From an uncultured Lactobacillus sp. (GTDB lineage Bacteria; Bacillota; Bacilli; Lactobacillales; Lactobacillaceae), in assembly GCA_910587695.1 (NCBI GenBank), contig CAJUNC010000026.1:1-15955 (forward strand): a stretch of 15,955 nt of DNA. Direction: 5' to 3'. A program made the translations under genes and the position numbers. Below the pieces are notes generated by a model. The model was given only the letters and a program-made list of their open reading frames with translations. It was not told the DNA's origin and ran no database searches. Positions within the stretch are counted from its first letter, which is position 1; each line of letters opens with the position of its first letter. Shown one piece after another: positions 1 through 8,100 of the stretch.

Positions 1-1
1 T

Positions 2-36
2 CAAATGTAATCATTTGATATATTTGATTACGTTTG
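2..36. repeat. AT-rich interrupted palindrome upstream of the first gene
   Basis: CAAATGTAATCA (2-13) pairs with TGATTACGTTTG (25-36): 12 pairs, one of them a T:G wobble, around an 11-base loop. No T-run follows directly, so it is a poor intrinsic terminator. It could be an operator-like site or an RNA hairpin between the preceding gene, which lies outside the window, and the small gene at 67. A weak promoter-like pair (TTGATT at 24-29, TATATA at 46-51, spacing 16) overlaps it, but this would leave almost no leader before the ATG, so I do not call a promoter. Confidence 0.4.
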
Positions 37-66
37 TTCACGTTTTATATAGCAGTATGAGAAACG

Positions 67-294
67 ATGAAAATAGATAAAAAAACCAATATTTGGGATG
101 TCATGGATGCTTTTTATCATAAATGGTGCATTGTTACTATGAAGAATGGCGATAAGAAGAAGTTGTATATTGTCGATGTAGATTATGAAACGTGGGGGTA
201 TGATATGATTATCTACAATCACACTGGGAGTAAATCTTACGGAGATGATGACATTCCCTTTGGCAAGATAGACTTTATTGAGTTAGCTGAATAA
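67..294 (+). CDS. Small conserved-type phage protein of unknown function (possible Sm-like/SH3-like barrel)
   Basis: A 75-residue acidic and aromatic protein that I do not recognise by name. A stop codon (TGA, 58-60) lies in frame just before the start region, so ATG 67 is the furthest possible start. Its ribosome binding site is poor (only a TGAG-like match). The run VTMKNGDKKKLYIVDVD near residues 23-39, followed by a hydrophobic IDFIEL end, has the strand-turn-strand look of small Sm-like or SH3-like beta barrels; this is inference from pattern only. It sits directly before the scaffold gene, where many lactobacillar siphoviruses carry a small uncharacterised gene. A head-assembly or minor regulatory role is possible but not shown. 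Confidence 0.65.
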   Translation: MKIDKKTNIWDVMDAFYHKWCIVTMKNGDKKKLYIVDVDYETWGYDMIIYNHTGSKSYGDDDIPFGKIDFIELAE

Positions 295-360
295 AGTTGT
301 ACCCACAATTCACTCGACCCGAGCAAGTCGTTAAAAGGCTTATTTTTTATGCAATCAATC

Positions 361-378
361 TCGTGGAGCGTTCCACGA
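361..378 (+). repeat. Perfect hairpin in the leader of the scaffold gene
   Basis: TCGTGGA (361-367), loop GCGT, TCCACGA (372-378): a perfect 7-bp stem with a tetraloop. It can extend through an outer pairing of TTATTTTT (340-347) with AAAAATAA (378-385), leaving a one-sided bulge. What follows is A-rich rather than T-rich on the + strand, and the other strand has no T-run after the stem, so it is not an intrinsic terminator in either direction. It lies 13 bases upstream of the AGGAG ribosome binding site (393-397), so an RNA processing, stability or translation-control role is possible. Confidence 0.5.
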
Positions 379-405
379 AAAATAAAAACGATAGGAGAGA
401 TTTGC

Positions 406-984
406 ATGGCATTAACAAGAGAGTTTTTAAAAGAACACGGCTTATCTGATGAACAGATCACGTCAGTAATGACCGAGCATGGTAAGACTGTTTCGGATTT
501 AAAAAATGATGTTCAATCACTAACTAGCGAACGTGATAGTTTAAAAGAACGAGTTACCGATCGTGATAAACAACTTGAGGATCTCAAGAAGTCTGCTGGT
601 GATAGCGAAGAACTGCAAAATCAGATCAAGCAACTTCAAGATGATAATAAGGCGGCGTCAAAGGATTACGAAGCTAAGCTTGCCAAACAGGCTAAAGAAT
701 TCAAAATCCAAAACGCTTTGAGAGATGCAAATGCAAAGAATGTCACTGCCGTTCAAGCGTTGCTAAAAGCAGATGATATTACTATCGGTGATGATGGTAA
801 GTTGAATGGCTTTGATAATCAGCTCGAAGCGATCAAAAAAGATAATGCCTTTTTATTTGAAGATGAGAAAGCACATCAAAACGGACGGATCGTTGTTGGT
901 GCAGGCCTTGGAAATGACAATGGCAAAGAAGCTAGCAAAGATCCAATTATTTCTAAGATTGCTGAACGCATGGCAAACGAATAG
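406..984 (+). CDS. Capsid scaffolding protein, GP20 family
   Basis: This 192-residue protein matches the phage minor structural protein GP20 type of scaffold, which organises the major capsid protein during procapsid assembly and leaves before DNA packaging. It starts with a short helical head (ALTREFLKEHGLSDEQI). Residues about 25-110 form a long, highly charged coiled coil rich in K, E, D and Q. A small globular segment with DDITIGDDGKLNGF follows, then a Gly-rich linker, and the protein ends in a helix with ISKIAERM, as expected of scaffold tails that bind capsid protein. An earlier in-frame ATG at 349 exists, but ATG 406 has a clear AGGAG at 393-397 with 8-base spacing and gives the normal family N-terminus. 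The capsid gene follows 11 bases later. Confidence 0.9.
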   Translation: MALTREFLKEHGLSDEQITSVMTEHGKTVSDLKNDVQSLTSERDSLKERVTDRDKQLEDLKKSAGDSEELQNQIKQLQDDNKAASKDYEAKLAKQAKEFKIQNALRDANAKNVTAVQALLKADDITIGDDGKLNGFDNQLEAIKKDNAFLFEDEKAHQNGRIVVGAGLGNDNGKEASKDPIISKIAERMANE

Positions 985-995
985 GAGGAAACAAA

Positions 996-1871
996 ATGGG
1001 AATTGTATTGGATAGTAAAGATTTAGCAAAGATCGATAGTGAATTTCACGCTGACTCTAAGATTTGGCAACCTTTAACAGGTGGGGCAAAATCAATCAGT
1101 GAATCGGATTTTACAGGTGTACGTTCTGTACGTATCAATAAGATGGACGGTTTTGCAGACGCTACAGCGTATGTACGTAACGGTGACAACACACGTAAGA
1201 ATGTAAACGTCACAAAAGAAACGATTGAGCTCACTAAAGAAGAATGGATCGGTTACGACTTAGATCAGCTTGATATGTCTGAAAATGGAGCATATACAGT
1301 AGCTAATGTTGTACGTGAACACACACAGCGTATCACAGTGCCACATCGTGATAAATTCATGGCTCAAAAGCTATATGATACAGCAACTGATGGTGGTAAG
1401 TTAGTAACGGATAGTATCGACAGCAAGAATGCACTAGCAGCTTATGATGATGTAGAACAATACATGACTGACAACGAAATTCCGGGCGGATGGATCATGC
1501 TTGTATCATCTGATTACTATAAAGCATTGAAGAACTCTGACGGAGTCAATAAGTCGTTTACAGTAAATCAACAATCGATCAACGGTATCGATCGCCGTGT
1601 TGCTCAATTAGATGGAGGCACACCGATTTTGACAGTACCTAAGCAACGTCTGCAAGGATTAAGTATCACAGATGACGTTAATTTCATGGCAGTTCCATTA
1701 TTTGCTGTGGCACCGATCGTAAAATATAACACAATTGATGTTATCTCGCCAGAAGATGACCGCTCGGGCTATCGTTGGACGATCAAAGGTTTAAGCTACT
1801 ATGATGCTGTTATTTTTGAGAACGCTAAGAAAGCTATTTATGTGGCAACACAACCAGCTAAGTCAAAATAG
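996..1871 (+). CDS. Major capsid protein (HK97-fold)
   Basis: A 291-residue protein in the position and size expected for the major capsid subunit of scaffold-using siphoviruses. The ribosome binding site AGGAGGA sits 6 bases before the ATG. An N-terminal arm (residues 1-30) precedes a segment with TGVRSVRINKMDGFADA, then alternating strands with KETIELTKEEWIGYDLDQLD. A long helix-rich middle follows (HTQRITVPHRDKFMAQKLYD, about residues 110-130), then the GGWIMLVSSDYYKAL strand. These match the general plan of capsid proteins used with GP20-type scaffolds. No maturation protease gene or N-terminal delta-domain is visible, which fits a separate scaffold. The identity rests on pattern and order, not on a database match. 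Confidence 0.88.
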   Translation: MGIVLDSKDLAKIDSEFHADSKIWQPLTGGAKSISESDFTGVRSVRINKMDGFADATAYVRNGDNTRKNVNVTKETIELTKEEWIGYDLDQLDMSENGAYTVANVVREHTQRITVPHRDKFMAQKLYDTATDGGKLVTDSIDSKNALAAYDDVEQYMTDNEIPGGWIMLVSSDYYKALKNSDGVNKSFTVNQQSINGIDRRVAQLDGGTPILTVPKQRLQGLSITDDVNFMAVPLFAVAPIVKYNTIDVISPEDDRSGYRWTIKGLSYYDAVIFENAKKAIYVATQPAKSK

Positions 1872-1887
1872 TTAGGTGGTGATAACC

Positions 1888-2277
1888 GTGTATATTAGTT
1901 TTGAAGACTACGTAAGTTTAGGGTATGACGCTGTAGATACTAATGATTTTGATAGAATTGCAAAAAAAGCTGAACGTATGATCGATAACGCAACTCGAGA
2001 CTTCTATGTTATCCGTAATATTGAAGAAGATACGTTCGGTTTGCGAGCCCAAGCATTTAAGCGGGCAATCTGTGAACAAATAGATTTTATCAATGCCGGT
2101 GGCGGAACATCGTATGATATGGCTAACTCTAACTTTTCGAGTGTGTCGATCGGACGGTTATCACTTACGCCGGGAGATAAAGTATCCAATAAGGTCGTTG
2201 CTGGCTTATGTCGTGAAGCCTACACACTTTTAGCGCATTACGGTTTGTTGTATCGTGGGGTGGCATCAACATGGTAA
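1888..2277 (+). CDS. Head-tail connector protein (gp6/Gp15-like)
   Basis: A mostly helical protein of 129 residues with the common connector opening YISFEDYVSLGYDAVD, then helices FDRIAKKAERMIDNAT and RAQAFKRAICEQIDFINAGG. A C-terminal part (SVSIGRLSL ... VAGLCREAYTLLAHYGLL) follows. Proteins of this type form the ring that docks below the portal and takes the head-completion proteins. I place the start at GTG 1888 because AGGTGGTG (1874-1881) stands 6 bases before it; the GTG codons at 1876 and 1879 lie inside that ribosome binding site and would add four residues. It begins 16 bases after the capsid stop and its end overlaps the next gene by 7 bases. Confidence 0.8.
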   Translation: MYISFEDYVSLGYDAVDTNDFDRIAKKAERMIDNATRDFYVIRNIEEDTFGLRAQAFKRAICEQIDFINAGGGTSYDMANSNFSSVSIGRLSLTPGDKVSNKVVAGLCREAYTLLAHYGLLYRGVASTW

Positions 2278-2636
2278 ACATTCCACGGATAAGCAAACAA
2301 TTGTGTAACCAAAAAGTAGAATTTATCGAGAGCAATGTCAGTGATGAAACAGATGATTGGGGCAAACCGATCAAAACAGAGAAAGCAACACAGGTAAATA
2401 ATGTGATCGTACAAGAGCAAACGATATACGCAGGCAACGGTAATAGTCGTGTCATCACGGCTAATGCAGTTGTCTTTTTGTTTGCGGGTGTAACTGATCC
2501 GATGCCAAAACTTTCAAGAGAAGATGTAGGCAATAAGATCAAATATGCCGGAAAAGAGTGGACGATCATCAATATCGTTGTCAATCAAGATCCTTTTAGT
2601 AACGGTGTTTATAGTTATGAATTGGAGGTGTTGTGA
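2271..2636 (+). CDS. Minor capsid / head-closure protein (Minor_capsid_1-like)
   Basis: A 121-residue protein with a beta-rich layout: ISKQLCNQKVEFIESNVSDE at the start, then VNNVIVQEQTIYAG, then ITANAVVFLFAGVTDPMP, KIKYAGKEWTIINIVVNQDP and a closing YSYELEVL strand. This is the plan of the small minor capsid protein found second after the capsid gene in Listeria A118-like and lactobacillar phages, thought to act as head-closure or stopper ring. ATG 2271 overlaps the end of the connector gene, and the upstream GTGGGGTGG gives a modest ribosome binding site. The stop overlaps the next start as TGATG, which suggests coupled translation. The family call comes from synteny and sequence style. Confidence 0.75.
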   Translation: MVNIPRISKQLCNQKVEFIESNVSDETDDWGKPIKTEKATQVNNVIVQEQTIYAGNGNSRVITANAVVFLFAGVTDPMPKLSREDVGNKIKYAGKEWTIINIVVNQDPFSNGVYSYELEVL

Positions 2637-2992
2637 TGAGTGTAACAGTTTCTTTTCATGGCGATGGATTTGATAAAAAGGGTTCATCCAGTAGGCTTGA
2701 CTCAGCTTTATATCATGCAACCAATCAAGCAGCTGCTGACATGGATCAATTTGTTCCGTTCAAAAGTGGGTACTTGTCCAATACTGGTCATACGTTTAAA
2801 AATCACATCAGTTGGCAAGCTCCGTATGCAAGGGCTCAATTTTACGGTGTTATCAATGGTAGTCCAGTAGTTAATTACACACGAAATCAACACCCACTTG
2901 CTACCAAGCGATGGGATTTAAAGGCTAAGTCTTTGTACATGAATGACTGGAAGAGAGCCTTTATAGTTGGTTGGGAAAAAGGAGGACAATGA
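2636..2992 (+). CDS. Minor capsid / neck protein (Minor_capsid_2-like)
   Basis: A 118-residue protein with MDQFVPFKSGYLSNTGH near the middle, followed by WQAPYARAQFYGVINGSP and HPLATKRWD. The PFKSGxL...PYARxQYxG...TxxWD plan is typical of small minor capsid and tail-completion proteins that join head to tail. ATG 2636 shares its A with the stop of the previous gene, and GGAGGTG (2624-2630) lies 5 bases upstream. A GTG at 2633 is also in frame but is too close to the ribosome binding site. The end again overlaps the next start. By comparison with gpZ/HK97 gp10-like proteins it may cap the top of the tail tube; that is inference from family position. Confidence 0.75.
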   Translation: MSVTVSFHGDGFDKKGSSSRLDSALYHATNQAAADMDQFVPFKSGYLSNTGHTFKNHISWQAPYARAQFYGVINGSPVVNYTRNQHPLATKRWDLKAKSLYMNDWKRAFIVGWEKGGQ

Positions 2993-3390
2993 TGGATCTA
3001 GAAAGTGTTTTGCAAAAAGTGATCAACAAGCTTGAACTGCCAACTGCAATCAAGCGTGGCTATATGAATGGCAAGAAAATTCCCGAATTGAGAATCTATT
3101 CTTTACCAGGATCAAATGTCATTAGCTGCGACTACGAAGGTAACAAGACTGAACAATTCAATTTTGAGATCGCTATGCGTTCCGACGATGAGGCTCTGAT
3201 CAATCAGTGCCTTTTTTTAATTGCTGAATTGCTTGGCGATCATGATTTTTCTGTTGTCAGTCAAGACAATAGTTTTATTTTTAACACACTACAACTGACA
3301 TCGTTCCCACACATTATTTCTGCTGATCCTGCAGGAGTAGCGGTTTATGTGCTTGATTTTCAAGTTGTAGTTGACACATTCAATAAATAA
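2992..3390 (+). CDS. Minor capsid / tail terminator protein (Minor_capsid_3-like)
   Basis: A 132-residue protein: a helical opening (LESVLQKVINKLEL), then strand-rich segments with LRIYSLPGSNVISCDYEG, FNFEIAMRSDDEALINQCLF, and a final strand PAGVAVYVLDFQVVVDTF. The alternation and position just before the major tail protein fit a tail terminator or Minor_capsid_3 protein, which stops tail tube growth and binds the head-completion ring. Two ATGs are adjacent (2989 and 2992). With GGAGGA at 2981-2986, the second has the better spacing (5 bases) and forms a TGATG junction with the previous gene. A more distant TTG (2971) is not needed. Confidence 0.72.
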   Translation: MDLESVLQKVINKLELPTAIKRGYMNGKKIPELRIYSLPGSNVISCDYEGNKTEQFNFEIAMRSDDEALINQCLFLIAELLGDHDFSVVSQDNSFIFNTLQLTSFPHIISADPAGVAVYVLDFQVVVDTFNK

Positions 3391-3405
3391 TTAGGAGGTA
3401 TTAAC

Positions 3406-3969
3406 ATGGCAATTACTACTACAAAAGTCGCTAACTCTGAACCTGTGAGCGACGGATTTTTACTGAACTCAACTAATCAATACTATATCGATGTTACTGG
3501 TGGTGACAATCTAGCTGATGTTACCGACGCAAAGTGGGCCCGCTTGGCAAAAGGAATCGCTAGTGTAACACCGGCTGGAAACGAAACAGCGAACAACGAT
3601 GCTTACTACGACGGTGGCGCTTACGGATCTAATGACATCACTGGTAAGCGTCCGCAATGGTCTTTTTCTGGGCATCGCGTTTACGGCGATAAAGCTCAAG
3701 ACTTTGTTGCAGGCAAAGAATTTGCCGTCGGTGAAGCTCTTAAGACACGTATGTTATGGATCAATTCGACTGGTGAAATGATCGTAGCACATGTAACTAT
3801 CATGACGATCGTTGCAAGTGGCGGTAACGCTAACGCAAAGCAAACATTTAGTTTTGTTTTGGGGATGAACGGCGAACCTGTGATCCCAAACGGCAAACCT
3901 AAAGTTGTCGCAGGCGACGAAGATGGTTTGTTCAAACTTAGTGATCAAGTCACTGGTTCAACTGACTAA
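3406..3969 (+). CDS. Major tail (tube) protein
   Basis: A 187-residue protein preceded by a strong AGGAGGT (3393-3399) 6 bases before the ATG, as expected for a highly made structural subunit. It opens with strands containing NQYYIDVTGGDNLADVTD, passes through WSFSGHRVYGDKAQDFVAGK, and ends with TFSFVLGMNGEPVIPNGKP and a polar tail. This is the size and style of Lactobacillales siphovirus tail tube proteins that stack as rings around the tape measure. No extra Ig-like decoration domain follows the core. It stands between the head-completion genes and the tail chaperones, which supports the call. Confidence 0.85.
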   Translation: MAITTTKVANSEPVSDGFLLNSTNQYYIDVTGGDNLADVTDAKWARLAKGIASVTPAGNETANNDAYYDGGAYGSNDITGKRPQWSFSGHRVYGDKAQDFVAGKEFAVGEALKTRMLWINSTGEMIVAHVTIMTIVASGGNANAKQTFSFVLGMNGEPVIPNGKPKVVAGDEDGLFKLSDQVTGSTD

Positions 3970-4021
3970 TCAATAAAGCGACAGAGACGAGAGATGTGAG
4001 ACGAAAATGGAGGAATTTAAA

Positions 4022-4480
4022 ATGGCTGTAAAACAAATTAACTTAGACGCACTTATTGATAACACTACAAAAGCAGAAGTTCGTATTGCTGGCAAAGTAT
4101 ATCCGATCACAATCGATGACGAAATGTTTAAACGATTGACCGAATTGCAAGCTGAACTTGCGACATATTTTGCTGAATTAGGAGATATCAGTGAAGAAAA
4201 ATTTGCTGAGATCGGTGCTGATGGACGTAAAGAAATCATCAGCAATATGTTTAACGAGATCAACAAGAAAATGATGTCAACATTAGATGAATTACTAGGC
4301 CAAAACGAAGGTCACCGTTTATATGAACGGTTAGGTCGAAAGACAGTTGCTTTATCTTATTTGATTGGAGAACTTCGCAAGATCTATACCGATTCAATTA
4401 AAGAAAAACAAAAGGAAGAAAAGAAGCAAAACGATCGTATGAGTCTTTATACCAAGAACAAGCGCAAAAAACGGAAGTGA
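4022..4480 (+). CDS. Tail assembly chaperone, gp14-like (first of the pair)
   Basis: A 152-residue protein between the tail tube gene and Gp15, where siphoviruses place the first tail chaperone that coats the tape measure during assembly. It starts with a small beta region (VRIAGKVYPITIDDEMFKRL), continues as helices (LQAELATYFAELGDISEEKF and ALSYLIGELRKIYTDSI), and ends in a strongly basic tail (KEKQKEEKKQNDR ... KRKKRK). ATG 4022 is the start because the earlier ATG at 4007 forms part of its GGAGGA ribosome binding site (4009-4014, spacing 7). The pair is often joined by a programmed frameshift, but here an in-frame stop separates this gene from the next. Confidence 0.75.
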   Translation: MAVKQINLDALIDNTTKAEVRIAGKVYPITIDDEMFKRLTELQAELATYFAELGDISEEKFAEIGADGRKEIISNMFNEINKKMMSTLDELLGQNEGHRLYERLGRKTVALSYLIGELRKIYTDSIKEKQKEEKKQNDRMSLYTKNKRKKRK

Positions 4481-4485
4481 TATAG

Positions 4486-5130
4486 ATGATCAGTTTGACC
4501 GAAAAATTAAACCGATCGATTGAATACCGCGGCAAGTTTTATGCGGTCAACTTAGCATTTGATAACGTGCTTAGATTCTATGAAATGCTCGACGATGAAG
4601 TACTTGACAACGATCATAAATTTTTGACAGCTTTCAAGATGTTTTTTGAAGATGATGCGCCACTTGATCCAGATTTTGTGATCACTGGAACTGACGCACT
4701 GATCAAATATATTGGTCAGCAGTCGTATGGATCGTCAGAACCTGAAAAAGATATCGCAGGAAATGAGATGGAGTCTATTAAGTACTACTCGTACACGAAA
4801 GATGCGGAAGCGATATTTGCTAGTTTCGTGCAGTGCTACAACATTAATTTAGCTCGTGAGTTGTATAAGCCAGCAAATGAGCGTTTGCACTGGGATGAGT
4901 TCAAAGCTTTGTTTAATGGCTTAAGCGAAGATACTTACATCATGCGTATTATCGATATAAGACGCAGATCGCTTGATGGGCTAGAAGGTGAAGCACTGAA
5001 CTCGTTGCAAGAAGCTAAGGATCATTTTTCATTAGGACAGCAGTTCAACGTTCAAGCGCAAGAGCAACGTGCAGACGCTGCTTTTAGCGGCTTTTATAAC
5101 ATGGCTAAACATCAACAAGAAAGGAAGTGA
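4486..5130 (+). CDS. Gp15-family tail protein (second chaperone-like gene)
   Basis: A 214-residue helical protein with the Gp15 family opening ISLTEKLNRSIEYRGKFYAV, a mid-part with DNVLRFYEMLDDEVLDNDHK and FFEDDAPLDPDFV, and a later segment (KDAEAIFASFVQCYNINLAR ... LHWDEFKALFNGL) typical of Gp15/Gp15-like proteins just before the tape measure. Gp15 is thought to be the counterpart of gpT, the second tail chaperone. It starts at ATG 4486, five bases after the previous stop, with GGAAGTG (4473-4479) as ribosome binding site inside the previous gene. It lies in the -1 frame of its neighbour, but TAG at 4483-4485 closes that frame right before the start, so it is translated on its own. Confidence 0.85.
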   Translation: MISLTEKLNRSIEYRGKFYAVNLAFDNVLRFYEMLDDEVLDNDHKFLTAFKMFFEDDAPLDPDFVITGTDALIKYIGQQSYGSSEPEKDIAGNEMESIKYYSYTKDAEAIFASFVQCYNINLARELYKPANERLHWDEFKALFNGLSEDTYIMRIIDIRRRSLDGLEGEALNSLQEAKDHFSLGQQFNVQAQEQRADAAFSGFYNMAKHQQERK

Positions 5131-5134
5131 TTAG

Positions 5135-8100
5135 ATGGCTGATGGTGTTGTTACGATCGATATCGATATGCCACTCGATAAGTTTAAGAGCGATATGCAG
5201 CTAGCAGAGAGCTTGTTGAAAAAACTTGGTAATGGCGCAGGTAGCGAAATGGATAGCGACTTTAAAAAAGCGTCAAGTAATGTTGTGAATGAAGCAAAAG
5301 ACGTCAAAAAAGACGTTGACGCTGAACTAAAGAAGCCAACAGCTACGATCACTCCTAAAGTCGATGATAGCGATGCGCAAAAAGGCACGCAGAAGATCAT
5401 CACGAGCTTGCGTAAGCTACCTAAAGAACAAAAAGTAAAGTTAGACGCAGACGCTAAAAAGGCCGGCATAGACGACTTTACGACCCTTTTAAAACGAGTT
5501 CCAAAGAAGACACGTACTGAGATCTTAGCACAAGCACAAAAAGGCGAAGTCATCGACTATGAAGCTTTGCTAAACAAGCTACCTAAAAAGATATTGACCG
5601 AAGTCCAGCTAAATGATAATGCAAGCGACAAGCTAAGAGCTATTAAGAAAGAGTCTGAAAGCACTGAAACAGGTTTTACTCGCTTAAAAACTATTGTAGC
5701 TGGTTCATTTCTTGGTGGTGCTGCTTTAAATGGGATCACAATGTTAGTAGACGGTCTAAAAGATGTTGTCGTTGAAGGGGCTAACGCTTCAGATGCGATG
5801 GACAAATTTAGATCGACAATGCAACTTGGTGGCTTTGGCGAAGATGAGATCAAAAAGACATCTGATCAAGTTATGGACTATGCTAATAAGACAGTCTATG
5901 GACTAGATGACATCGCTAATACGACTGCTCAGTTAGCCGCTAACGGTATTAAGGACTATATGGGGCTGACAGAAGCGGCGGGTAACTTGAATGCTCAAGC
6001 TGGTGGTAACGCTGAGACATTTAAATCAGTTGCTCTGATGCTTACGCAAACGGCTGGTGCTGGTAAGTTGACTACTGAAAACTGGAACCAACTTGCTGAT
6101 GCTATTCCGGGTGCGTCTGGCGTGCTTCAAAAAGCTATGAAAGACGCTGGCGCATATACTGGCGATTTCCGCGATGCTATGGCTAATGGTGAGATCACAG
6201 CTCAAGAGTTTAGTGATGCTTTGATGAAACTTGGCCAAACTGACGGAGCTAAAAAAGCCGCTGAGTCTACCAAAACTTTTGAAGGTGCGATCGGTAACTT
6301 ACAAGCTGCAGTCGTTGACGGTATGAAAAACGTCATCGATGCGTTTGGTAAGGATCGTATTACTGGACCTATCAATGGTTTTGGCAACATTGTGCAAGAT
6401 ACGTTTGGCAAGATCACAAAGACGATCGAGAATAACAAGAAAGTTATTGATACGCTTGCTGGTGTCTTTTCTGGAGTTTTTGGAGCGATCGGCAACACTT
6501 TATCTATGTTTGCGACGAGTTTCAAAGTTAACGTGGCGGGTGTGTTGAATAATAAAGAGATCACTCAAAATGTCGAGAGTTTTAAAAAGAGCTTTGATCG
6601 AGTCATGGATGCGATCAAGCCTATTGAACAGGCTATTGGTGGTCTTTTAGGCGTGATCACAGGTGGGGCTTTTTCACTTGCTGTTGACCTTGTCAAAGGG
6701 TTGGCAAAAGGCTTAGGTTTAACGGGTGATGAAGCTGATAAAGCGAAAGGTAAGCTAGATTTTAGCGGTGTAGCTCGGATCTTTTCAACTGTATCGCAGG
6801 CTTTGAATACAGTTTTGAGCTTTGTTAAGCCAGTAGTAAGTGCGTTAGGAGAGATGGCGGGTGTTATTGCTAAGTCTGCTTTTTCAACATTCGCAGATGT
6901 GCTTAATGACGTTGGTAAAGCGTTAGGTGCTGCGTTTGATAAAATATCACCACTTATTCCCGCATTGAGTGATACTGATAAAAAAATGTCTGCTATTACT
7001 AAACATGAAGGAGCTCTAAAGGCTGTTGGTGTCGCGTTAGGATCAATTGCAACAGCTTTTACAGCAATTAAGGCGGCTTCTACAGTTGCGAGCGTTGTTA
7101 CATCGGCAGCCTCTGCTTTTAAAGTGCTATCTGGAGCTATTGATATTGTCGGTGCTTCACTTTTGGTTTTCGGAGACTTCCTTGCAGCTAATCCAATAAT
7201 TTTGATTATTGGTGCAGTAATAGCATTGGGCGTCGTAGTTTACGAAGCTTACAAGCACTTCAAACCATTCAGAGATTGGGTGAATAAAACTTGGGATGCA
7301 CTCAAGAGTTTTGGATCTGGAGTTGCTAAAGTTGGCAAACAAATCTATCACGGTATTGTTGATGGATTATCCGGAGTAATATCTTGGATCAAGAAATGGA
7401 TCAAAAATATCGGAAAAGTAATTGATGACATTACAAAAACTATAAAGAAGCCACTTTCAAATATTTGGAAAGAGATCCAACCAATTGTTAAGTCAGGTAT
7501 GAAAGTTATCTCTGCTATCATTGATCTTGAAATGACGGTCTTAAAGAAAGGTTGGTCAACAGCTTGGGGCTTAATGTCTGGTGCTGTTAAGTTGGCTTGG
7601 AAAATAATTGAACCAATTGTAAAAATTGGTATGAAGATTATTTCTAATGCTATCAAAGTCGAAATGGAAATAATTAAAATAGCTTGGAAACTTGCTTGGA
7701 ATGCTTTATCTACGACTGTTAAAGTGGTTTGGAAAGTCATGGAACCTATCGTTAAATTAGGGATGGGCATTATAAAGGGTATTATCTCTGGAACGATGAG
7801 TGTTATCAGTGGTCTTTGGAAAGGTGCATGGAACTTGATCAAGGGCGTCTTACATGGCGTTTGGGAGATAATGAAGCCAATCGTAAAAACTGCCTTAGAT
7901 GTGATAGCAGACGTCATCAAGATCGTAACAAATGCGATCAAAGGCAACTGGTCTGGCGTTTGGAATGGTATTAAAAACCTATTTAGTGATATTTGGAACG
8001 GTATTAAGTCTATTGGGTCGGGAGCAATTAACGGTCTGAAAGATATCATTATCGGAGTTGCTAAAGGTATTGACAGTGCTTGGAGAGGAATTTGGGACGG

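Noticed and set aside
24..51. Sigma-A promoter TTGATT-16-TATATA before the first gene
   Set aside because: The transcript would start about 8 bases before the ATG with no ribosome binding site, and random AT-rich sequence gives such matches often.
361..390. Intrinsic terminator at the scaffold leader hairpin
   Set aside because: The stem is followed by A-rich sequence on the + strand, and on the minus strand the T-run comes before rather than after the stem.
2165..2584. 139-codon minus-strand open frame across two minor head genes
   Set aside because: It overlaps two well-placed + strand structural genes; no recognisable domain or minus-strand operon.
4463..4490. Possible -1 programmed frameshift joining the gp14-like and Gp15 genes at CAAAAAAC
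   Set aside because: The A-run is near the end of the first gene and Gp15 is in the -1 frame, as in the classic gpG/gpGT pair. But the heptamer would need a mismatched P-site (CAA), and TAG at 4483-4485 in the -1 frame stops before the Gp15 ATG, so no fusion can form.
5131..5553. 140-codon minus-strand open frame across the tape measure start
   Set aside because: It is wholly antisense to the strongly supported tape measure gene, has low-complexity Ser/Phe-rich content and no partner gene on that strand.
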